Of a DNA stretch of 64,000 nt, positions 1 through 7,964 are shown piece by piece. Under the pieces are notes generated by a model that was not told where the DNA came from, did not search any database, and saw only the letters and a program-made list of their open reading frames with translations. Position 1 is the stretch's first letter, and each line of letters opens with the position of its first letter. The position numbers and the translations under genes are program-made. This DNA is from JAKACA01 sp050008715 (GTDB lineage: Bacteria > Actinomycetota > Acidimicrobiia > Acidimicrobiales > Bog-793). Location: assembly GCA_050008715.1 (NCBI GenBank), contig JBEKMC010000017.1:8007-72006 (forward strand). Direction: 5' to 3'.

Positions 1-33
1 AGGCGGCGCCGCAACAGATGGAGAGGGGCATTC

Positions 34-528
34 GTGCCGGTCGATCGCAGTGCCGTCGGGCAGTCTACGGGGCGCTTTACGGTGGTGATCGAACGTGGCC
101 CGGTCGCCGTGTTCGCCGACGCGGTGAAGGACTCGAGCCCGGTCTATCGGGACCCACAGGCGGCGCGAGCTGCGGGGTTACCGGGAATCCCCGCTCCGCC
201 TACGTTTCCGATCGCCATGCAGCACTGGGGCACGTTCACCGAGCTCCAGCCGGAGCCCGAGGGTGAGCCGCCGGCGGGGGCGGGCACGATCCTGGCGCCC
301 CTGCTCGCCCAAGGAGGGCTGCTCCTGCATGGAGAGCAGGAGTTCGAGTATCACCGACCGCTCGTCGTCGGCGACGTGCTCGTCGGCGAAGGCCGCGTGA
401 CAGACGCCTACGAGAAACAATCCGGCGCCAACACCTTGACCTTCGTCCTGGTCGAGACGAGCTGGAGCGAAGAGGCCACCGGCGAGCCGGTGGTCACCGC
501 TCGCATGAATCTGATCGTGAGGACGTGA
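34..528 (+). CDS. hadA: HadA-like (3R)-hydroxyacyl dehydratase subunit (MaoC N-terminal type)
   Basis: Hot-dog fold dehydratase subunit of the kind that pairs with HadB to dehydrate 3-hydroxyacyl-ACP in type II fatty acid elongation. The 164-residue length matches mycobacterial HadA. The N-terminal segment FADAVKDSSPVYRD aligns with the hydratase region, but the catalytic Asp/His motif is degenerate, as expected for the structural subunit. GTG start at 34 with a GAGAGG ribosome site just upstream. The stop overlaps the start of the next gene (GTGA), so the two are translationally coupled. The family assignment is firm; whether the substrate is an ACP or a CoA ester cannot be seen. Confidence 0.75.
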   Translation: MPVDRSAVGQSTGRFTVVIERGPVAVFADAVKDSSPVYRDPQAARAAGLPGIPAPPTFPIAMQHWGTFTELQPEPEGEPPAGAGTILAPLLAQGGLLLHGEQEFEYHRPLVVGDVLVGEGRVTDAYEKQSGANTLTFVLVETSWSEEATGEPVVTARMNLIVRT

Positions 529-950
529 CCGGCATGGCGATCCTGCGCTACGACGACATCGAGATCGGTATGGAGGCGCCCGAGCGCCGCCACGAGCTGA
601 CGCGCACCGACCTCGTGAAGTACGCCGGCGCCTCCGGCGACTTCAACCCCATGCACCACGACGAGATACTGGCGCAGGCTGCAGGCATGCCGTCGGTGTT
701 CGGGCACGGGATGTTCTCGATGGGTCTCCTGTGCTCGGCGATCACGGACTGGGTGGGCCCGGGGAACGTGCTGAAGATCAACGTGCGATTCTCCAAGCAG
801 ACGTGGCCGGGCGAGACGCTCGTGAGCTCCGTGCGCGTGACAGGAAAGCGACAAGAAGCCGGGAGGTCTCTCGTCGACGTCGAGTGCACGCTGTCGAACG
901 CTGACGGTGAGCGCAAGGTCGTCGGCACTGCCACGGTGGCCGCCGGCTGA
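525..950 (+). CDS. hadB: HadB-like (3R)-hydroxyacyl dehydratase, catalytic subunit (MaoC)
   Basis: MaoC-type hot-dog dehydratase of 141 residues, the usual HadB length. It carries the hydratase-2 signature YAGASGDFNPMHHDE at about residues 30-45, with the catalytic Asp and His, followed by FGHGMFSMG. It probably forms a heterodimer with the preceding HadA-like protein and supplies the active site. GTG at 525 overlaps the upstream stop; ATG at 534 (giving MAILRYDD) is an equally good start. The 3' end, including the TGA stop, is partly duplicated downstream in the 931-981 repeat. Confidence 0.82.
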   Translation: MTGMAILRYDDIEIGMEAPERRHELTRTDLVKYAGASGDFNPMHHDEILAQAAGMPSVFGHGMFSMGLLCSAITDWVGPGNVLKINVRFSKQTWPGETLVSSVRVTGKRQEAGRSLVDVECTLSNADGERKVVGTATVAAG

Positions 951-981
951 CCCACGGTGGTACCTGGCTGACCCACGGTCC
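931..981 (+). repeat. 2.5-copy 21-bp tandem repeat over the hadB-like stop codon
   Basis: The last codons of the upstream gene and the following spacer form about 2.5 copies of a 21-bp unit of the form CCCACGGTGG-NNNNN-GGCTGA (copies at 931-950, 951-971 and 972-981, the first one base short). Each full copy ends in TGA, so a second in-frame stop follows the real one by seven codons. This looks like a local tandem duplication of a gene 3' end. Confidence 0.6.
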
Positions 982-2490
982 TTATGGGCCGAGGATGTCG
1001 CCCATCGTTCCGAGGGGTGGAGCGCCGAGCCCGAGCAGCGCCTCGTGGAACCGGCGCAGGGAGAACTTGCTTCCCCAGGTGGCGATAGCTTCGTCGCGTA
1101 GCGCCATGATCTCGAGCTTGCCCCAGGTGTAGCGGCCATAGGTCGGGTCGAACGTGGCCCTCATGGCCTCCGACCGAGCAGCAGGTCCGAGCAGGTATGC
1201 ATCGGACTCGAAGCGCCGCGTCGCCTCGTCGACGGTCATCGTGCCGCGATGGATGCCGATCGCAGCCGCGAGCCGCGTCACGCGCAGCAAGGCCTCGATC
1301 CACACACCGAGCGCGAATCGAGGGTCATTCTCCCGGAAACCCGCTTCCACCATGAGCTCTTCGGCGTAGTGCGCCCAGCCCTCCACGAACGCCGCAGAGC
1401 ACAGACTGCGGCGGACGTCGCCCCGCGCAAGGCTCCGCAACATGCGGCCGTGGGCGAAGTGGCCCGGCGTCACCTCGTGCACGGTGATAGCGGGGAGCGT
1501 CGTGGCACTGAACATCGAGCGCCATTCGTCCTTCGCCTCGTCGTCCCAGGAGTCGAGCGGCGGGTTCACGTAATACCACGCCGGGGCGTCGGCTTCGTAG
1601 GCCCCGGTCCACGACATCATGGCCACCGCCCAACGGCGTGAGGCGGGCGCCGGTCCCACACGGCAGTCGCCACCGAGCTCCGGGAGGAGCTCGTTCTCGA
1701 GTGTGAAGGCTGTCGCCTCGCCGATCAGGCTCCGGGCGGCGGCATAGATTCCCTCGTCGTCCGGATGGTCGCGGAGGAGCTCGCGGATGACCTCAGGGGG
1801 CTTGGTCCCCGGCGAGATGCGATCGCAGGACTGCTCGAGCAGAGCCGTAAGCCGGTCACGCTCGGCGTCAGCGCGGGACTCGAGCCGTCCGAGGTCGACT
1901 GGCATGCCCTCGGCGTCCCCGAGGAGGGCGGCCAGGGTGCCGGCTCCGAGGGACGCATCGGGGGCCCCGTTGTCGACGAAATGTTGGACGCGCTCGAGGA
2001 GGCGGGCATGCGCGTCCAGAGCTGCCCTTTGGTTCAGATCAATGCCGTCGGCGAGGCCGGCCACCGGCCCGATGAGGGCTTCGGCAACGGGAGACGGCAC
2101 GGCGTCGAGTGATTCGAGCGAGGCGGCTATGGCCTCTGGCCATCGGGAACGGTGCCTCGCTCTTGCTGCATCTCGTTCGGACGCGGGGGCGTACTCGCGG
2201 TCGTAACAGGAGAGGTCGAGGTTCGTCAAGTGGGGGAGTGGGTTCCAGCGATGCGTCTCGGCAACGTCGAATGCGGTGGCGAGGCCCTGCTCGTAGGCCG
2301 TCAGGTGGCTTTCGTCGTGCAGGTCGCTCAAGCGCTCGTCCCGGCTGCCCTGGCCAAGCCTCGCGAGCGCAGCGGTGACACCGCTCGGCGACAGGTCCAT
2401 GACCTCTCCGTCGTAGTCGTGCACACCCGCAAACTCACGAATCTCGGGCATGTCGAGGTCCCAGACGGCTTTGACGCGGCGGCTCACCAT
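982..2490 (-). CDS. DUF885 family protein (putative metallo-hydrolase)
   Basis: About 502 residues, the usual size for DUF885. The diagnostic HEVTPGH motif (residues about 335-341) and the downstream EGWAHYAEEL segment supply a gluzincin-like His/Glu set, so a zinc-dependent peptidase or other hydrolase is likely. The substrate is unknown. The open frame continues upstream to 2640, but ATG at 2490 (MVSRRVKAVWDLD) is the natural start because the extra residues are arginine/proline-rich and overlap the divergent gene at 2554. No signal peptide is seen, so it is probably cytoplasmic. Confidence 0.82.
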   Translation of the reverse strand: MVSRRVKAVWDLDMPEIREFAGVHDYDGEVMDLSPSGVTAALARLGQGSRDERLSDLHDESHLTAYEQGLATAFDVAETHRWNPLPHLTNLDLSCYDREYAPASERDAARARHRSRWPEAIAASLESLDAVPSPVAEALIGPVAGLADGIDLNQRAALDAHARLLERVQHFVDNGAPDASLGAGTLAALLGDAEGMPVDLGRLESRADAERDRLTALLEQSCDRISPGTKPPEVIRELLRDHPDDEGIYAAARSLIGEATAFTLENELLPELGGDCRVGPAPASRRWAVAMMSWTGAYEADAPAWYYVNPPLDSWDDEAKDEWRSMFSATTLPAITVHEVTPGHFAHGRMLRSLARGDVRRSLCSAAFVEGWAHYAEELMVEAGFRENDPRFALGVWIEALLRVTRLAAAIGIHRGTMTVDEATRRFESDAYLLGPAARSEAMRATFDPTYGRYTWGKLEIMALRDEAIATWGSKFSLRRFHEALLGLGAPPLGTMGDILGP

Positions 2491-2553
2491 GCCCGGCAAC
2501 CTATCGCCGGTAGAGCCGGCCGGGCGATGTCCTACCGGGGTATCCTCGCCGCC

Positions 2554-2799
2554 ATGACGGATCGCTACCGGTGTGGCGCCTGCGGGAACCTCACGCGCTT
2601 TGACATCGTCTCGACGCGGCGGGCGCGGTCGTTTCATCATTTCAGCCTCGGAGGCGAGCTCTCCATCGAGGAGACGGAGGTGCTCTCCGAGACGATCGAG
2701 CTGGTCACGTGCCGCTGGTGCGGCAACTCGAAGTCGATCGAGCGTCTCTCCGAGCAGCGGTCGATCGCCTCCCCTCTCAGCACGGTGCCGGCCGGCTGA
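2554..2799 (+). CDS. Small zinc-ribbon-like protein
   Basis: 81 residues with two CxxC knuckles, CGAC near the N-terminus (about residues 7-10) and CRWC about 45 residues later. This spacing suits a treble-clef or zinc-ribbon fold. It starts at ATG 2554 and diverges from the DUF885 gene with a 63-bp gap. No catalytic motif. I do not recognise a named family; a nucleic-acid or protein adaptor is possible. Real coding is supported by the clean Cys spacing and by the divergent arrangement. Confidence 0.6.
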   Translation: MTDRYRCGACGNLTRFDIVSTRRARSFHHFSLGGELSIEETEVLSETIELVTCRWCGNSKSIERLSEQRSIASPLSTVPAG

Positions 2800-2846
2800 C
2801 GCCGACCAACCGGTGCAATCCGTGCTCGTCCAGGCGGATTGCCCAG

Positions 2847-2862
2847 GTCACAGCGTTGTGAC
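2847..2862. promoter_or_regulatory. 16-bp inverted repeat, possible operator
   Basis: GTCACA-GCGT-TGTGAC is a clean palindrome in the 140-bp spacer ahead of the small Cys-rich gene at 2940. It could be a dimeric regulator site. No regulator is linked to it and the promoter elements around it are not convincing. Confidence 0.3.
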
Positions 2863-2939
2863 ACACCCTCCTGCGATCATGTTCCCATGGACGGACGCGA
2901 GCAGAGCTGCCCGTCGGCCCGGGGAAGAGGACATGTGCG

Positions 2940-3173
2940 ATGGAACCCTTGACGATCAGCTGCGACGAGTGCCGGCTCGACGGGACCTCTGCATGCGAGG
3001 ACTGTGTCGTGTCGTTCCTGCTCGACGATCTTGGATCCTCCTCGTGCTTCGACGCAGCGGCGAGGCCGTCGAACGGGGCCGTGATCGTCGATGCTGCCGA
3101 GGCTCGCGCCATGAAGTTGCTGTACTCGGCCGGTCTCGTGCCGACGCTGCGCTTCGAGCGACGGGTCGGCTGA
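2940..3173 (+). CDS. Small Cys-rich protein of unknown function
   Basis: 77 residues. The N-terminal half has CDECRLDGTSACEDC, four Cys in a CxxC-(7)-CxxC layout typical of a metal-binding knuckle, plus one later Cys. The C-terminal half is amphipathic (about residues 45-70). ATG start at 2940. Its stop is followed directly by the tandem repeats that lead into pimB. Function unknown; I recognise no catalytic residues. Confidence 0.55.
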   Translation: MEPLTISCDECRLDGTSACEDCVVSFLLDDLGSSSCFDAAARPSNGAVIVDAAEARAMKLLYSAGLVPTLRFERRVG

Positions 3174-3199
3174 GACCGCCCGGCTGTCCCGGCTCCGGA

Positions 3200-3297
3200 G
3201 GTGGGCGGGCCATCTCTGCTGGTGGAAGGGCCGGCGCTGCTGGTGGAAGGGCCGGCGCTGCAGGTGGGCGGGCCATCTCTGAAGGTGGGCGGGCATG
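3200..3297 (+). repeat. 21-bp tandem repeat (about 4.6 copies) running into the pimB start codon
   Basis: Copies begin at 3200, 3221, 3242, 3263 and 3284. Units 1 and 4 begin GGTGGGCGGGCCATCTCTG; units 2 and 3 begin GGTGGAAGGGCCGGCGCTG. The fifth, partial copy is GGTGGGCGGGC followed at once by the pimB ATG, where other copies have CATC or CGGC. The whole spacer between the 77-residue gene and pimB is thus built from a 7-codon unit that stays open in one frame. Confidence 0.85.
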
Positions 3298-4428
3298 AGG
3301 CATCTGCTCGTGACAAACGACTTCCCACCGAAGATCGGCGGCATCCAGAACCTGCTGTACGAGCTTTGGAGACGCCTCCCGCCGGATGACGTAACCGTCC
3401 TGACGACACGATTCGCAGGGTCGGAGCGCTTTGATCGCCAGCAGGAGTTCCGCATCGAGCGAGCCGCCTCGCCGGTGCTGCTGCCGACGCCGGCGCTCGG
3501 CCGTCAGGTCCGTCAGCTGGCAAGCGAGGTGGGCGCAGGCCTCGTTGTGCTCGATCCTGCCCTCCCGCTCGGCCTCGTCGGGAGGCAGCTCGGGCTGCCG
3601 TATGCAGTCCTGCTGCACGGTGCCGAGGTGACGGTCCCAGGCCGCCTTCCCGTTTCCCGACAGTTACTGGCATCGGTGCTGGCGCCGGCTCGGCTGGTCG
3701 TGGCGTTCGGCGGCTACCCGGCCGAGGAGGCGCGGCGGGCACTCGGACGGCGCATGCCGCCGGTGGTGGTCGTCCCGCCCGGTGTCGATGTCGAGCGTTT
3801 CCGGCCCCTGTCGGAGGCGGAGCGGCTCGACGTACGAGCTCGCCTGGGCCTGCCCCTCGAGGGCCGGCTCGTCGTGGGCGTGAGCCGTCTTGTCCCCCGG
3901 AAGGGCATGGACGTCCTCATCAAGGCCGTGGGCAGGCTACGCCCGGCCATGGCCGACCTGCACCTGGCCATCGGCGGACAGGGCCGTGACCGGGCCCGCC
4001 TGGACCGGCTGATCGATCGTGAGGGGCTCTCGTCGTCCGTCACCATGCTCGGAAGGGTCGCCGACGAGGATCTCGCCGGTCTCGACGGCGCCGCCGACGT
4101 GTGGGCGATGCTGTGCCGGGACCGGTGGCTCGGGCTCGAGCAGGAAGGTTTCGGTATCGTCTTCCTCGAGGCGGCTGCCGCCGGCGTGCCGCAAGTGGCG
4201 GGCCGCAGCGGCGGGGCGCACGAGGCGGTCCTGCACGGTGTCACGGGACTGGTCGTGGACGATCCGGCGGACACCGAAGCCGTGGCAGCGGCCCTGCGCA
4301 GCCTCCTCGAGGACGCTCAGCTACGGCGACGCCTCGGCTCGGCGGCGCGGACTCGCGTGGAGACAGACTTCGTTTATGGCACCCTGACGGAGCGGCTGCG
4401 CACCGCGTTCGACGAGCTCGAGACGTGA
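3295..4428 (+). CDS. pimB: GT4 glycosyltransferase, PimB-like mannosyltransferase
   Basis: GT-B fold family 4 transferase of 377 residues, close to mycobacterial PimB', which adds the second mannose from GDP-mannose to phosphatidylinositol monomannoside. The N-terminus NDFPPKIGGIQ is the classic acceptor-side glycine loop. SRLVPRKGMDVLI (about 200-212) and EGFGIVFLEAAAAG (about 284-297) are the donor-site motifs with the EX7E glutamates. The neighbours SRPBCC and ROK glucokinase are the same ones that accompany pimB in other actinobacteria, which supports the call. It acts at the cytoplasmic membrane face. The start codon lies inside the fifth repeat copy. Confidence 0.8.
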   Translation: MRHLLVTNDFPPKIGGIQNLLYELWRRLPPDDVTVLTTRFAGSERFDRQQEFRIERAASPVLLPTPALGRQVRQLASEVGAGLVVLDPALPLGLVGRQLGLPYAVLLHGAEVTVPGRLPVSRQLLASVLAPARLVVAFGGYPAEEARRALGRRMPPVVVVPPGVDVERFRPLSEAERLDVRARLGLPLEGRLVVGVSRLVPRKGMDVLIKAVGRLRPAMADLHLAIGGQGRDRARLDRLIDREGLSSSVTMLGRVADEDLAGLDGAADVWAMLCRDRWLGLEQEGFGIVFLEAAAAGVPQVAGRSGGAHEAVLHGVTGLVVDDPADTEAVAAALRSLLEDAQLRRRLGSAARTRVETDFVYGTLTERLRTAFDELET

Positions 4429-4545
4429 TCGGAACGGCCGCCTCGGCCGCCATGAGGCGCACGACGGCTCGGGACGGGTACTGTCCTGCCTCGGTACGGC
4501 GACATCAGCGGTCGCCGGCGTCGAGCGCCTGAGAAGGGAGGACCT

Positions 4546-4989
4546 GTGGCGGAACAGACCACCGAGCGCATGGTCGTCGAGGCTTCCCCCGCGCAGTGCT
4601 TCGATGCGGTGGCCGACATCGAGCGGTATCCCGAATGGGTCGCCGACTTGAAAGAGGTCCACGTCCTCGAACGCGACGACGAGAATCGACCCGTCGTGGT
4701 GTCGTTTCGGGCGGCGGCGTTCGGTCGTTCGACGAACTACACGCTCGTCTACGACTACTCGAAAGCTCCTGGGCAATTCGGCTGGGTGCAGCGGACCGGT
4801 GACCTCACGGACCGGCTCGACGGCTTCTACCGGTTCGTGGAGACGCTGGGCGGAGGCACCGAGATCACCTATCAGCTCGTCGTCGAGTTGCGGGTGCCGC
4901 TGCCTGGCTTCATCAAGCGGCGCGCCGAAGGGAACATCCTGCATGCCGCCATACGGGACCTGAAGGCCCGCGTCGAGTCGGGGGCTTGA
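4546..4989 (+). CDS. SRPBCC (polyketide cyclase/START-like) family protein
   Basis: 147-residue lipid-pocket protein. EASPAQCFDAVADIERYPEWV is the conserved N-terminal helix-strand of the family, and the C-terminal helix (IRDLKARVES) closes the hydrophobic cavity. GTG start after an AAGGGAGG ribosome site. It sits between pimB and the glucokinase, an arrangement seen in other actinobacteria. A role in binding a lipid or polyketide-like ligand is inferred from the fold; no catalytic residue is evident. Confidence 0.78.
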   Translation: MAEQTTERMVVEASPAQCFDAVADIERYPEWVADLKEVHVLERDDENRPVVVSFRAAAFGRSTNYTLVYDYSKAPGQFGWVQRTGDLTDRLDGFYRFVETLGGGTEITYQLVVELRVPLPGFIKRRAEGNILHAAIRDLKARVESGA

Positions 4990-4990
4990 G

Positions 4991-6037
4991 ACGCCGACGT
5001 CCATCGGTATCGACGTCGGCGGCACGAAGATCCTCGGTGTCGTGCTCGACGAGCACCGGTCCGTCCTCGTCGACGAACGCCGTGAGACGGCCGACCAGGG
5101 CCAGTCGATCGTCGAGGATCTCGCCGAGCTGTGTGATCACTTCTTCGGCCTCGACAGCTCCAGCGCGTCGAGAGACAGCAGGGACGGGCCAATCTGCATC
5201 GGGGTCGGCATCCCTGGCATCGTCGACCGCGAGGGCTTGCTGCGGTTCGCGCCGAACCTGCTCGGAGCGAACGGCACCCAGGTCCGGGAGGGATTGCAGG
5301 ACCGTCTCGGGGGCAAGGCGCTCGTTCACGTCGACAACGACGCCAACTGTGCGGCCATCGGGGAGTGCACCTTCGGGGCGGGCATCGGGCGAAGTGACGT
5401 GCTCTTCGTCACTCTCGGCACCGGCATCGGTGGCGGCATCCTCGCCGGCGGCCGCCTGCTTCGCGGGGCCGGCAACTTCGCAGCCGAGATCGGGCACATG
5501 GTCGTCCATCCGCACGGCCCGCCGTGCGGATGCGGTCGTCGGGGATGCTGGGAGCGGTACGCCTCGGGCTCGGGTCTCGGCCGAATCGCTCGCGATGCCG
5601 CCCTTGCCGGCCAGGCAGATCGCGTGCGCGAGCTCGCCGGGGGCGACCCAGACGACGTCCGGGGCGAGCATGTCGTGCGGGCGGCCACCGAAGGCGATCG
5701 CAACGCCGCCGCCATCCTCGAGGAGTTCGCCTGGTGGCTCGCCCTCGGACTCGGCAATCTCGCCAATATCCTCGATCCGGAGCTGATCGTGATCGGGGGA
5801 GGCCTGGTCGGGGCGGGCGAGGTGCTGTTCGCGCCGTTGCGGACGGCGTTCGCCGAGCACCTTCTTGCACCGGCGAAGCGGCCGGCCATCGAGATCGTGC
5901 CCGCCGTCCTCGGCGAGCGGGGCGGTGCCATCGGCGCAGCCACCCTTGCCACGTACGTGGCCGCGCAGGCTCGTGGGGGCGACCCCGCCCCCGACACCGG
6001 GTGGAGAGCACCCGTGAGCGACCTCGCCAGCGGTTGA
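4991..6037 (+). CDS. glk: ROK-family glucokinase
   Basis: ATP-dependent glucose 6-kinase of the ROK family. IGIDVGGTK near the N-terminus is the phosphate-1 loop, HVDNDANCAAIGE holds the catalytic Asp, GTGIGGGILAGG is the second phosphate loop, and CGCGRRGCWE is the ROK zinc motif (CxCGxxGCxE). Start problem: the frame that encodes the IGIDVGGTK motif has no ATG, GTG or TTG between its upstream stop (4961) and the GTG at 5042, which lies after the motif. ACG at 4991, six bases after a GGGGG run, would give MPTSIGIDVGGTK and is used here as the likeliest start. Four bases downstream, the LLM gene follows. Confidence 0.82.
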   Translation, partial: TPTSIGIDVGGTKILGVVLDEHRSVLVDERRETADQGQSIVEDLAELCDHFFGLDSSSASRDSRDGPICIGVGIPGIVDREGLLRFAPNLLGANGTQVREGLQDRLGGKALVHVDNDANCAAIGECTFGAGIGRSDVLFVTLGTGIGGGILAGGRLLRGAGNFAAEIGHMVVHPHGPPCGCGRRGCWERYASGSGLGRIARDAALAGQADRVRELAGGDPDDVRGEHVVRAATEGDRNAAAILEEFAWWLALGLGNLANILDPELIVIGGGLVGAGEVLFAPLRTAFAEHLLAPAKRPAIEIVPAVLGERGGAIGAATLATYVAAQARGGDPAPDTGWRAPVSDLASG

Positions 6038-6040
6038 CGC

Positions 6041-6754
6041 GTGCAGATCGGAATCACGCTTCCGACCTTCAGCCCGGATGCCGCAGGCGTCATCGATGCC
6101 GCACGGGCCGCGGAGGAGGCGGGCATCGGTGGGGTCTTCGTCTTCGATCACCTGTGGCCGATGGGCAATCCCGCTCGCCCGTCACTGTCGCTCTATCCGA
6201 TGGCGGGAGCGGTGATCGCTGCCACGAACACGATCCGCGTCGGCACCCTTGTCGCCCGTGTGGGCCTTCTTCCTGACGAAGTGGTCCTCGCCTCGCTCGG
6301 CGGGCTGGCGCAGCTCGCAGAGGGGCGCCTCATCGCCGCCATCGGGACGGGCGACTCCTCGAGCGCCGACGAGAACGAGCGCCTGGGAATCCCGTACCCG
6401 TCCGCGGGGTGGCGGCGTCAGCGCCTCGCAGGAGTGGCGGGCGAACTGCGACGAGCCGGGATCGAGACCTGGATCGGTGGCGGCGCTGCGGCGACGAACG
6501 AGATCGCCCGCGCCACCGGCTCGACGTTGAACCTTTGGGAGGCGTCACCCGAGCAGTTGCGGCGCAGCGCCGCCACCGGCCACGAGGTGAGCTGGGCCGG
6601 GCCGCTCCCGAACGACGGCTCGGCCGGATCCGTCTTGCGTTCCGTGGCGCAAGCGGGCGCCACGTGGGCCGTCTGGGGATGGCCACAGTCACTCGAGGTC
6701 GTCCTCGTCGCCAGCCTGGAGGCCGGAATCGAGGCCACTCGGGGGCCGATGTAG
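6041..6754 (+). CDS. Luciferase-like (LLM class) oxidoreductase, probably F420-dependent
   Basis: 237 residues beginning MQIGITLPTFSPDA, the first beta-strand of the luciferase-like TIM barrel. VFVFDHLWP and IRVGTLVARVG are typical cofactor-pocket segments. It is shorter than the usual 280-350 residues and has a compressed second half, so the substrate cap may be reduced. GTG start four bases after the glucokinase stop and 9 bp before the aminotransferase, so these are probably one transcript. F420 use is inferred from the family in actinobacteria; FMN is the alternative. Confidence 0.7.
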   Translation: MQIGITLPTFSPDAAGVIDAARAAEEAGIGGVFVFDHLWPMGNPARPSLSLYPMAGAVIAATNTIRVGTLVARVGLLPDEVVLASLGGLAQLAEGRLIAAIGTGDSSSADENERLGIPYPSAGWRRQRLAGVAGELRRAGIETWIGGGAAATNEIARATGSTLNLWEASPEQLRRSAATGHEVSWAGPLPNDGSAGSVLRSVAQAGATWAVWGWPQSLEVVLVASLEAGIEATRGPM

Positions 6755-6763
6755 CCTCCACGA

Positions 6764-7960
6764 ATGGAATTGCGCCGCGTCACCGGGCTCCCGCCGTATG
6801 TGTTCGCCGAGATCAACGAGCTCAAGGCAGCGGCGCGCCGAGCCGGCGAGGACATCATCGACCTCGGGTTCGGCAACCCGGACATCCCGTCACCCGAGAT
6901 CGCCGTCGAGAAGCTCGCCGAGGCTGCCCACAACCCGCGGAACCATCGCTACTCGTCCAGCCGCGGCATCCCGAAGCTTCGCTCTGCCATCGCCGACCTC
7001 TACCAACGGCGCTTCGGCGTGGAGATCGACCCGGAAAGCGAGGTCGTCACGACGATCGGCGCAAAGGAAGGCCTCTCCCATCTCATGTGGGTGCTCGTCG
7101 GCCCTGGCGACACCGCCCTCGTGCCCTCACCCTCCTACCCGATCCACATCTATGCGCCGCTGTTCGCCGGCGCCGACATCCGCATGGTCCGGCTCGAAGG
7201 GCTCGGTGGCGATGAGGCGGGAGCGGGGGAGGGTTTCTTCGCCAACCTCGTCGAGGCGTGGGAGTCCGCCTGGCCCAAGCCCCGCGTGGCCATCCTCTCG
7301 TTCCCCCACAACCCGACGACGGCCTGCATCGACCTCGCCACGATGGCGCGTCTCGTCGATTGGGCACGTGAGCACAACGTCGTCCTCGTGCACGACTTCG
7401 CCTACTCCGACACCGCATTCGACGGCTACAAACCCCCGTCCATCCTGCAGGTGCCTGGCGCCAAGGACGTCGCCGTCGAGCTGTACACCTTGACGAAGTC
7501 GTTCTCGATGGCAGGCTGGCGCGTGGCGTTCCTCCTCGGGAACGCCGAACTGGTGCAGGCGCTCACAAAGCTGAAGAGCTATCTCGACTACGGCACGTTC
7601 CAGCCGATCCAGATCGCCGCCATCGTGGCCATGAACGAGGCGCCCGACTATCCCCTCGAAGTGAACGCCATCTACGAGAGCCGGCGCAACGCGCTCTGCG
7701 ACGGCCTCGACCGCATCGGCTGGCACGTGGAGCGACCGAAGGGAACGATGTTCGTGTGGGCACCGATCCCGGAGCCCTATCTGGAGATGGGGTCCCTCGA
7801 GTTCTCCCGCTACCTCGTGGCCGAAGGCAAGGTGGCGACGTCACCGGGCGTCGGTTTTGGAGTCGGTGGCGACGGCTACGTGCGCTTCGCCCTCATCGAG
7901 AACGAGCAGCGGATCGCCCAGGGCGTGCGATCGTTGCGCAAGGCGCTCCCGAAGCTCTGA
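6764..7960 (+). CDS. Class I/II PLP aminotransferase (AlaC-like)
   Basis: 398-residue fold-type I aminotransferase. LGFGNPDIPSP is the substrate/phosphate region, DFAYSDTAFDGY holds the PLP-contacting Asp and Tyr, and LTKSFSMAGWRVAFLLG contains the Schiff-base Lys (about residue 245) and conserved Arg. The best match in memory is the AlaC/YfdZ group, which makes alanine from pyruvate and glutamate; LL-diaminopimelate aminotransferases are close relatives. ATG start at 6764. It converges on the secreted protein at 7965 with a 4-bp gap. Confidence 0.8.
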   Translation: MELRRVTGLPPYVFAEINELKAAARRAGEDIIDLGFGNPDIPSPEIAVEKLAEAAHNPRNHRYSSSRGIPKLRSAIADLYQRRFGVEIDPESEVVTTIGAKEGLSHLMWVLVGPGDTALVPSPSYPIHIYAPLFAGADIRMVRLEGLGGDEAGAGEGFFANLVEAWESAWPKPRVAILSFPHNPTTACIDLATMARLVDWAREHNVVLVHDFAYSDTAFDGYKPPSILQVPGAKDVAVELYTLTKSFSMAGWRVAFLLGNAELVQALTKLKSYLDYGTFQPIQIAAIVAMNEAPDYPLEVNAIYESRRNALCDGLDRIGWHVERPKGTMFVWAPIPEPYLEMGSLEFSRYLVAEGKVATSPGVGFGVGGDGYVRFALIENEQRIAQGVRSLRKALPKL

Positions 7961-7964
7961 GTGC

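Noticed and set aside
3200..3297. Possible CRISPR array
   Set aside because: Units are contiguous with no spacers and no cas genes are in the window.
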